Assembly (NCBI RefSeq): GCF_014648055.1
Contig: NZ_BMQJ01000003.1
Span: 62,001-126,000 of the forward strand
Reading direction: 5' to 3'
Length of the DNA stretch: 64,000 bases
Source of the DNA: Streptosporangium pseudovulgare
Lineage (GTDB): Bacteria; Actinomycetota; Actinomycetes; Streptosporangiales; Streptosporangiaceae
Every line of letters begins with the position of its first letter. The stretch's first letter is position 1. Positions 58,071 to 64,000 of the stretch are shown here, piece after piece. The notes below the pieces were generated by a model. That model had not been told where the DNA came from, searched no databases, and saw nothing but the letters and a program-made list of their open reading frames with translations. The position numbers were made by a program, and so were the translations under genes.

Positions 58071-59417
58071 TCAGGCCGTCGCGGCGCCGTACCGCTGCAG
58101 GAAGAGCGCCTCGGCCAGGATGTTGCGGCGGAGCTCGGCGAGGTCCACGCGCTCGTTGGGCGCGTGGATCGAGGCGTCGTCGTCCTCGGCGCCGAACAGC
58201 AGGATCGAGGCCGCCGGGAACTGCTTGGCCAGCGTGGAGACCAGCGGGATCGAGCCGCCCGTGCCGACGTCGCGCGGCGGACGGCCGTAGGCGCGCTCCA
58301 TCGCGTCGTTCAGCGCGGTGCGGGCCGCGCCGCCGGAGTCGGCGAGGAAGCCGGAACCGGCGACGTAGTCGCTGAAGCTCACCTTGACGCCCCAGGGGGC
58401 GACCTGGTTGAGGAAGTCGACCACGGACTCGACGGCCGTCCTCGGGTCGGCGGCCGGGGGGACCCGCACGGTCACCCGGGCGCGCGCGACCGGCTGGACC
58501 GCGTTGATGGCCCCGGCGACGGTCGGCACGTCCAGGCCGGTGACCGTGATGGCGTAGGAGGCCCACAGCCGGTCGGCCAGCGACCCCGAGCCGACCAGCG
58601 AGACGCCGTCGAGCACGCCCGCGCCCTTGCGGAACTCCTCCTCCGAGGGACCCGCCCCCAGGAAGACGCCGCGCGGCAGGCCGGGGACGCGGATGTCGCC
58701 GTTGTCGTCGTGCAGGGCGGCAAGCATGCGGATCAGCGCGGCGAGGGCGTCCGGGGCGGCGCCGCCGAACGTGCCGCTGTGCAGCGACTCGCTCAGGGTG
58801 CGCACCTCGACGGTGAACGCGCCCATCCCGCGCAGGGAGGTGGTCACCGCCGGGTCGTCGACGTGCGGGTTGCCGGTGTCGGCGACGATGATCGCGTCGG
58901 CGCGGAGCAGTTCGGGGTTGCGCTCGACGAACGCCTCCAGGCGCTCCCCGGCGTACTCCTCCTGACCCTCGATGATGATCTTGACGCCGACCGGGAAGCG
59001 GCCCTGGAAGACGCGGAGGGCGGCCACGTGGGAGATGACGCCCGACTTGTCGTCGGCGGCGCCGCGGCCATAGAGGGCGCCGTCGATCTCCGTCGGCTCG
59101 AAGGCCGGGGTGCGCCACAGCAGCGGGTCCCCGGCGGGCTGGACGTCGTAGTGGGCGTAGAGCAGGACGGTCGGCGCGCCGGGGGGCGCCGGGGCCTCGG
59201 CGTAGACGGCGGGGAAGCTGCCGTCCACCGGGATCTGGCGGACGTGCGGCAGCCCCGCGCTGCGCAGCAGCTCCTCGGTGGCGGCGGCCGCCGCGTGCAC
59301 CGGCTCCTCCGGGTGGCCGGGGAAGGCCACCGAGGGGATGGCGACGAGCCGCTTGAGGTCTTCGACCGCCTGGGGCAGGCCGGCGGCGACGGCGCCCTCG
59401 ATCTCGTCAGGAGTCAC
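58071..59417 (-). CDS. M20-family metallopeptidase (dipeptidase)
   Basis: A 448-aa peptidase. Metal and catalytic residues lie in LLYAHYDVQPAGDPLLW, GRGAADDKSGVISH, EGQEEYAGERLEAF and DTGNP, with GTGGSIPLV and a C-terminal histidine region (DASIHAPNERVD). It hydrolyses dipeptides or related amides in the cytosol. GTG 59417 is used; an in-frame ATG at 59438 is equally possible as neither has a strong ribosome site. It is divergent from the aminotransferase gene. Confidence 0.88.
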   Translation of the reverse strand: MTPDEIEGAVAAGLPQAVEDLKRLVAIPSVAFPGHPEEPVHAAAAATEELLRSAGLPHVRQIPVDGSFPAVYAEAPAPPGAPTVLLYAHYDVQPAGDPLLWRTPAFEPTEIDGALYGRGAADDKSGVISHVAALRVFQGRFPVGVKIIIEGQEEYAGERLEAFVERNPELLRADAIIVADTGNPHVDDPAVTTSLRGMGAFTVEVRTLSESLHSGTFGGAAPDALAALIRMLAALHDDNGDIRVPGLPRGVFLGAGPSEEEFRKGAGVLDGVSLVGSGSLADRLWASYAITVTGLDVPTVAGAINAVQPVARARVTVRVPPAADPRTAVESVVDFLNQVAPWGVKVSFSDYVAGSGFLADSGGAARTALNDAMERAYGRPPRDVGTGGSIPLVSTLAKQFPAASILLFGAEDDDASIHAPNERVDLAELRRNILAEALFLQRYGAATA

Positions 59418-59701
59418 GAACTTTACCCCGCATCTCAATATCTGGTCGTTTCCGTTGCGGCGCGGCCGGTGGGGTGGGCCGCTCCAACGTCCGATTCCAG
59501 CACATCCCGCCTCCGACCTGCGGCCCGAGGGCCGCGCGCCGCCCGTTCCGCCCCATTATCGACTCGCGGATTCCGTTGCTTGGGCGTGGTATGGCAACGG
59601 ATTTCGACGCGATCATACGGCGACACCACGTTTTCACTTGTCAATGTCCGTATTTGCCGGGCACACTGGTTGGCAGCCCAGCACAGCGAGGGAAGATGGC
59701 A

Positions 59702-61096
59702 ATGACGCACCCCGAAAACACCGACGTGGCTTCGATCATGCAGGCCGCCCAGGACAACCTCTGGATGCACTTCACCCGGCACGGCGCCTACCAGGACTCC
59801 GAGGTGCCGATGATCGTCCGTGGTGAGGGCTCGTACATCTACGACGTCCACGGCAAGCGCTACCTCGACGGTCTCGCCGGGCTGTTCGTGGTCCAGGCCG
59901 GGCACGGCCGCAGCGAGCTGGCCGAGGCCGCCGCCAAGCAGGCCCAGGAGCTCGCGTTCTTCCCCCTGTGGTCCTACGCCCACCCCAAGGCGGCCGAGCT
60001 CGCCCAGCGCCTGGCCGAGCAGACCCCCGGCGACCTCAACCGGGTCTTCTTCACCACCGGCGGCGGCGAGGCCGTCGAGACCGCCTGGAAGCTCGCCAAG
60101 CAGTACTTCAAGGTGACCGGCCGCCCCCTCAAGCACAAGGTCATCAGCCGCCAGATCGCCTACCACGGCACCCCGCAGGGCGCCCTGTCGATCACCGGCA
60201 TCCCCGCCTTCAAGCAGATGTTCGAGCCGCTGGTCCCGGGCTCGGTGCGGGTGCCGAACACCAACCACTACCGCGCCGACGAGATCACCGGCGTGCCCGG
60301 CATGACCCCCGAGCAGTACGGCTACTGGGCCGCCGAGCGCGTGGCCCGCGCCATCGAGATGGAGGGCCCCGACACCGTGGCCGCCGTCTTCGTCGAGCCG
60401 GTGCAGAACGCCGGCGGCTGCTTCCCGCCGCCCCCCGGATACTTCCAGCGCCTGCGCGAGATCTGCGACGAGTACGACGTCCTGCTGGTCTCCGACGAGG
60501 TCATCTGCGCCTTCGGCCGTCTCGGCACCATGTTCGGCGGGCAGAAGTTCGACTACGTCCCCGACATCATCACCTGCGCCAAGGGCCTGACCAGCGGTTA
60601 CTCCCCGATCGGCGCAATGATCGCCTCTGAGCGCCTGTTCGAGCCGTTCAAGAGCGGCACCGAGATGTTCGCCCACGGCTACACCTTCGGCGGCCACCCC
60701 GTCTCCTCCGCCGTCGCCCTGGCCAACCTCGACCTGTTCGAGCGCGAGGACCTCCTGGGCCACGTCACCCGCAACGAGCCGGTCTTCCGCGCCACCCTGG
60801 AGCGCCTGCTCGACCTGCCCATCGTCGGGGACGTCCGCGGCTCCGGATACTTCTGGGGCATCGAGCTCGTCAAGGACAGGACCACCAAGCAGACCTTCGA
60901 CGCCGACGAGTCCGAGCGCCTGCTCCGCGGCTTCCTGTCCAAGGCCCTCTTCGACGCCGGGCTGTACTGCCGCGCCGACGACCGGGGCGACCCGGTCATC
61001 CAGCTCGCCCCGCCGCTCATCTGCGGTCCCAAGGAGTTCGACGAGATCGAGTCGATTCTGCGCTCCGTGCTGACGGAGGCGTGGAGCCTGCTCTAG
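59702..61096 (+). CDS. Class III PLP aminotransferase
   Basis: A 464-aa fold-type I transaminase. PLP-binding Lys294 lies in TCAKGLTSGYSPIGAM, VVSDEVICAFGRLG style acid is present as VSDEVICAFG, and HGYTFGGHPVSSAVAL is typical of omega-amino-acid:pyruvate transaminases. The usual acceptor, pyruvate, yields alanine, and the next gene is alanine dehydrogenase, which would regenerate pyruvate. ATG 59702 is preferred to an ATG 6 nt earlier because GAGGGA has better spacing. Confidence 0.87.
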   Translation: MTHPENTDVASIMQAAQDNLWMHFTRHGAYQDSEVPMIVRGEGSYIYDVHGKRYLDGLAGLFVVQAGHGRSELAEAAAKQAQELAFFPLWSYAHPKAAELAQRLAEQTPGDLNRVFFTTGGGEAVETAWKLAKQYFKVTGRPLKHKVISRQIAYHGTPQGALSITGIPAFKQMFEPLVPGSVRVPNTNHYRADEITGVPGMTPEQYGYWAAERVARAIEMEGPDTVAAVFVEPVQNAGGCFPPPPGYFQRLREICDEYDVLLVSDEVICAFGRLGTMFGGQKFDYVPDIITCAKGLTSGYSPIGAMIASERLFEPFKSGTEMFAHGYTFGGHPVSSAVALANLDLFEREDLLGHVTRNEPVFRATLERLLDLPIVGDVRGSGYFWGIELVKDRTTKQTFDADESERLLRGFLSKALFDAGLYCRADDRGDPVIQLAPPLICGPKEFDEIESILRSVLTEAWSLL

Positions 61097-61203
61097 CCGC
61101 GCCGCGTGCCGCGCGCCGTACGTCCCCGTACCGGCGCGCGGCGCTACCCTGCCCCTTCATCCCCCTCTTCTCCGGCGTCTCGTTGGAACCGAAGGGAACC
61201 ACA

Positions 61204-62319
61204 ATGAAGATCGGCGTGCCCGCTGAGGTCAAGAACCACGAATACCGTGTCGCCGCGACCCCGGCGGGCGTGCACGAGCTCGTCCGCCACGGCCACGAGG
61301 TGTACGTCCAGCGCGGCGCCGGCCTCGGCTCGCACCTCCCCGACGAGGACTACCTCTTCGCCGGAGCCAAGATCCTCGACACCGCCGACGAGGTCTGGGG
61401 CGAGGCCGAGATGATCCTCAAGGTCAAGGAGCCGGTCGCGGAGGAGTACCACCGCATGCGCGAGGGACAGGTGCTCTTCACCTACCTGCACCTCGCCGCC
61501 GGCCGCGAGTGCGCCGACGCCCTGCTGGAGCGGAAGGTCACCGGCATCGCGTACGAGACCGTGCAGGCCGGCGACACCCTGCCGCTGCTCGCCCCGATGT
61601 CGGAGGTCGCCGGCCGCCTCGCCCCGCAGGTGGGCGCCTACAACCTCATGCGCTCCAACGGCGGCCGCGGCATCCTGCCCGGCGGCGTGCCCGGCGTGGC
61701 CCCGGCCAAGGTCGTCGTCATCGGCGGCGGCGTCTCCGGTCTCAACGCGGCGCAGATCGCCGTCGGCATGGGCGCGGACGTCACGGTCCTCGACCTCAAC
61801 ATCGACCGCCTGCGCCACATCGACGCCGTCTACCGGGGCCGCCTGAAGACCCTCGTCTCGAACTCCTACGCCATCGAGCGGGAGGTCCTCGCGGCCGACC
61901 TGGTCATCGGCGCGGTGCTGATCCCCGGCGCCAAGACCCCGACCCTCGTCTCCAACGAGCTGGTCTCCCGCATGAAACCCGGCTCCGTGCTCGTCGACAT
62001 CGCCATCGACCAGGGCGGCTGCTTCGAGGACTCCCGGCCGACCACGCACGCCGAGCCGACCTACCGGGTGCACGACTCGGTCTTCTACTGCGTGGCCAAC
62101 ATGCCCGGATCGGTGGCCAACACCTCCACCTACGCGCTGACCAACGCGACCCTGCCGTACGCGGTCAAGCTGGCCGGCCTGGGCTGGAAGTCGGCCCTGC
62201 GGCAGGACCCCGCCCTCGCCCCGGGCCTCAACACCCACGACGGACGGCTCACCAACGACCAGGTGGCACTCGCCCTCGACCTGCCGTACACGCGGGTCTC
62301 CGAGGTCGTCGCCGCCTGA
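61204..62319 (+). CDS. ald: Alanine dehydrogenase
   Basis: A 371-aa NAD-dependent enzyme. It shows [20 protein letters not shown], the catalytic lysine and histidine in [11 protein letters not shown] and FTYLHLAA, the NAD fold [21 protein letters not shown], and [16 protein letters not shown]. It interconverts alanine and pyruvate plus ammonia. GAAGGGAA precedes the ATG. It lies 107 bp after the aminotransferase, and the two likely form a nitrogen-release pair. Confidence 0.93.
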   Translation: MKIGVPAEVKNHEYRVAATPAGVHELVRHGHEVYVQRGAGLGSHLPDEDYLFAGAKILDTADEVWGEAEMILKVKEPVAEEYHRMREGQVLFTYLHLAAGRECADALLERKVTGIAYETVQAGDTLPLLAPMSEVAGRLAPQVGAYNLMRSNGGRGILPGGVPGVAPAKVVVIGGGVSGLNAAQIAVGMGADVTVLDLNIDRLRHIDAVYRGRLKTLVSNSYAIEREVLAADLVIGAVLIPGAKTPTLVSNELVSRMKPGSVLVDIAIDQGGCFEDSRPTTHAEPTYRVHDSVFYCVANMPGSVANTSTYALTNATLPYAVKLAGLGWKSALRQDPALAPGLNTHDGRLTNDQVALALDLPYTRVSEVVAA

Positions 62320-62327
62320 TCCCGATC

Positions 62328-62398
62328 CCGTACGGCCCGCTTCCCGCGCTCCTGCCGCGCGGGGCGGGCCGTACGGCTGTCCGGGGCGGGCCGTACGG
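62328..62398. terminator. Convergent terminator with an extra repeat arm
   Basis: CCGTACGGCCCGC at 62328-62340 pairs with GCGGGCCGTACGG at 62364-62376; a second identical right arm follows at 62386-62398, so two alternative hairpins can form between the convergent ald and Sel1-repeat genes. Confidence 0.65.
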
Positions 62399-62413
62399 CC
62401 ACGCGGGTCGGCG

Positions 62414-63961
62414 TCAGAGCGGCCAGGCCGACCGGAGGTCGCGGGCGACCGCCAGGACCCGCTCGACCTCCCCGGGGGTCGGCCACGGGGCGCTGCCCGG
62501 GCGCAGCAGCGTGTCCCGCACCGAGGCCAGATACGCGAGCGCGTCCCGCGGGACGTCGCTCCGCCCGGCCAGCCAGGCCAGCGCGCCGGCGCGGTCGCGC
62601 GGCGGCCGGGTCACCAGATCCCAGGTGCCCAGGATCTCGGTCAGGTCGGCCACCTTCAGCGGGGTGCCGCCCCGCCGCGCCACGGCGGCGGCCGTCAGCT
62701 CGGCGCGGGCCACCAGCTCCGGCGAGGCGGGACGGTCCCAGAACGGCGGGAGCACGACCGCCGGCCGCCGCGGGCCCGCTCCGGGATCCTCCGCCGCGTG
62801 GCGTCCGCCCTCGTCCCGACGTCCCGCCCGGGACGCCGGGCCCTCGCCGTGACGTCCCGCCCGGGACGCCCCGGCCTCGCCATGACGTCCCGCCTCCGCC
62901 GTCGGCGAGGCCAGCTCGGCGGCGGCGCCGCGGTGTCCGGCCCGCGCCGCCTCCCGGAACCAGCGCCGCCCGCCCCGCACGTCGCCGCGCTCGGCGATCA
63001 GCAGCAGGCCGAAGGTGAAGGCCGCCTCCGGGTCGCCCCCGGCCGCGGCCCGGCCCAGCCAGTGGCCGGCCGTCCGCGGATCGCCCAGCTCCACGCACAC
63101 GAACCCGGCCATCCGCTGGTCGTCGATCCGCCCGGCGCGGGCGGCCCGCTCGAACCAGGCGCGGGCGGTGCGCAGGTCGCCGCGGGACAGCGCGATCCCG
63201 CCGAGCTGGGACGCGGCCCCGGGATGCTCGCTCTTGGCCGCGAGCCGGTAGAACGCCTCGGCCCCCTCGGGGTCGCGGTCGGCCCGCAGGAACAGCCCCA
63301 GGTGGTAGGCGGCGTCGGCGTGGCCGCCCCGGGCCGCCAGCTCCCACCAGCGCAGCGTCTCGTCGTCCTCGCCGCGGGTGTAGGCGATGAACCCCAGGTC
63401 GTGGGCCGAGGCCAGGTCGCCCGCCACCGCCGCCCTGCGGTGCCACTCCCCGGCGGCCCTCGTCTCCCCGGCGTCCTCGCAGATCAGCGCCAGGCGCCGG
63501 GCCGCCGACCGGCACCCGCCGCGCGCCGCCGCCTCGAACCAGCGCCGCGCGCCGGGCACGTCGCCGCGCTGCTCCAGCAGGAGTCTCGCCAGACCGGCCG
63601 CCGCCTCCGCGTCACCGGCGTCCGCCGCCAGCTCGTACCACCGCGCGGCGTCGTCGGGGCTGCCGTGCGTCTCGTGCCAGAGGCCCAGGTTGTAGGCGCT
63701 GTCCATGTTCCCCCCGGTGGCCGCCCGCTCCCACCAGTGGCGCGCCGCCGCCCGGTCGCCGCGCCGGGCGCAGTGCCGGCCCAGCAGGTGCGCGGCCCGC
63801 GTGTCGCCGCCGTGCGCGGCCGATCGCAGCGCCGTCTCCTCATCCGGGTCGAGAGCCGGATCGAGAGCCGGGCCGGGACCCGGGTCGAGAGCCGGATCAG
63901 GCCCCGGACCGGGACCCGGCCCGGGGCCGGTGCCGTGCCGGGCGCCGCGGGGAGGCGGCAC
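62414..63961 (-). CDS. Sel1/TPR-like repeat protein (5' end uncertain)
   Basis: A 515-aa protein if the GTG at 63961 is the start; GGAG lies 8 nt upstream, but the frame stays open to the window edge at 64000, so the gene may begin outside. A Gly/Pro/Asp repeat tract (about residues 11-40) is followed by about eight Sel1-like units of 36 residues (AAARHWWERAATGGNMDSAYNLG is one), then three 11-residue AGRHGExxASR-type repeats and a helical C-terminal domain of about 120 residues with no known name. Sel1 repeats mediate protein contacts. Confidence 0.75.
   Translation of the reverse strand: MPPPRGARHGTGPGPGPGPGPDPALDPGPGPALDPALDPDEETALRSAAHGGDTRAAHLLGRHCARRGDRAAARHWWERAATGGNMDSAYNLGLWHETHGSPDDAARWYELAADAGDAEAAAGLARLLLEQRGDVPGARRWFEAAARGGCRSAARRLALICEDAGETRAAGEWHRRAAVAGDLASAHDLGFIAYTRGEDDETLRWWELAARGGHADAAYHLGLFLRADRDPEGAEAFYRLAAKSEHPGAASQLGGIALSRGDLRTARAWFERAARAGRIDDQRMAGFVCVELGDPRTAGHWLGRAAAGGDPEAAFTFGLLLIAERGDVRGGRRWFREAARAGHRGAAAELASPTAEAGRHGEAGASRAGRHGEGPASRAGRRDEGGRHAAEDPGAGPRRPAVVLPPFWDRPASPELVARAELTAAAVARRGGTPLKVADLTEILGTWDLVTRPPRDRAGALAWLAGRSDVPRDALAYLASVRDTLLRPGSAPWPTPGEVERVLAVARDLRSAWPL
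62780..62895. repeat. 33-bp tandem repeats in the Sel1-protein gene
   Basis: Two near-identical 33-nt units (beginning GACGTCCCGCCCGGGACGCC) plus a partial third encode the AGRHGExxASR repeats. Each unit carries an internal GTCCCG/CGGGAC palindrome. Confidence 0.75.
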
Positions 63962-64000
63962 CGCCGTACTCCGGGGGGCCGCCTGGGTCGAAACCGTCTC

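Noticed and set aside
1-64000. tRNA, rRNA, riboswitch, integrase, transposase and attachment sites
   Set aside because: Looked for by eye on both strands; no cloverleaf, conserved riboswitch core or recombinase motif was recognised. A covariance-model scan would be decisive.

Overview
High-GC (roughly 72-75%), densely coded actinomycete DNA, most like a Streptosporangiales-type genome: frequent 4-nt ATGA/GTGA gene overlaps, many GTG and some TTG starts, decaprenylphosphoryl-arabinose (DPA) genes, WXG100/NlpC-P60 proteins and FadD/Ltp lipid catabolism. The genus is inferred, not proven. I saw no rRNA or tRNA gene, CRISPR array, insertion sequence or phage gene.

Layout. 83-2850: a methyltransferase divergent from a GT-C-like membrane protein. 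2933-4630: a toxin-antitoxin (TA) patch (Phd/PIN pair, lone VapB, ribbon-helix-helix (RHH)/PIN pair). 4694-10245: an acyltransferase, then a DUF3068 protein, UbiA, DprE1 and DprE2 for cell-wall arabinan precursor. 10341-14089: a nitronate monooxygenase with a leaderless promoter, a type VII-like secreted NlpC/P60 pair, a decayed antitoxin and another TA pair. 14186-21462: a sterol/fatty-acid type module (EchA, two FadD, a DUF35 protein, two Ltp thiolases) with a KstR2-like operator. 21522-27385: a CHAT-protease locus, in which a 1439-aa TPR-CHAT protein is divergent from a cysteine-containing small protein and a membrane protein. 27525-28892: a rearranged family III CoA-transferase.

29179-42677 is a pectin/uronate block: semialdehyde dehydrogenase, pectate lyase, ABC importer, and a six-gene operon whose genes all overlap by 4 nt (two permeases, an epimerase-type dehydrogenase, a KdgD-like dehydratase, an enolase-superfamily enzyme, an oxidoreductase-DUF6807 fusion). 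It is divergent from a LacI regulator and an aldose epimerase, with three copies of one operator between. Together the enzymes fit oxidative galacturonate catabolism to 2-oxoglutarate.

42807-45370: LysE exporter, LysR regulator, cysteine-dioxygenase-like cupin. 45459-48838: a PspA, coiled-coil and SBP-VWA envelope operon. 48969-57892: efflux and regulators, including MFS, MMPL, ArsR and a TetR-controlled ABC/YhgE pair; a 262-bp direct repeat of the TetR 3' end (5 mismatches) brackets the MMPL module. 58071-64000: M20 peptidase with a perfect terminator, class III aminotransferase, alanine dehydrogenase, and a Sel1-repeat protein open to the window edge.

The CHAT locus is the best candidate for a poorly described biological-conflict system; the PspA/VWA operon and the WXG-NlpC/P60 pair come next.
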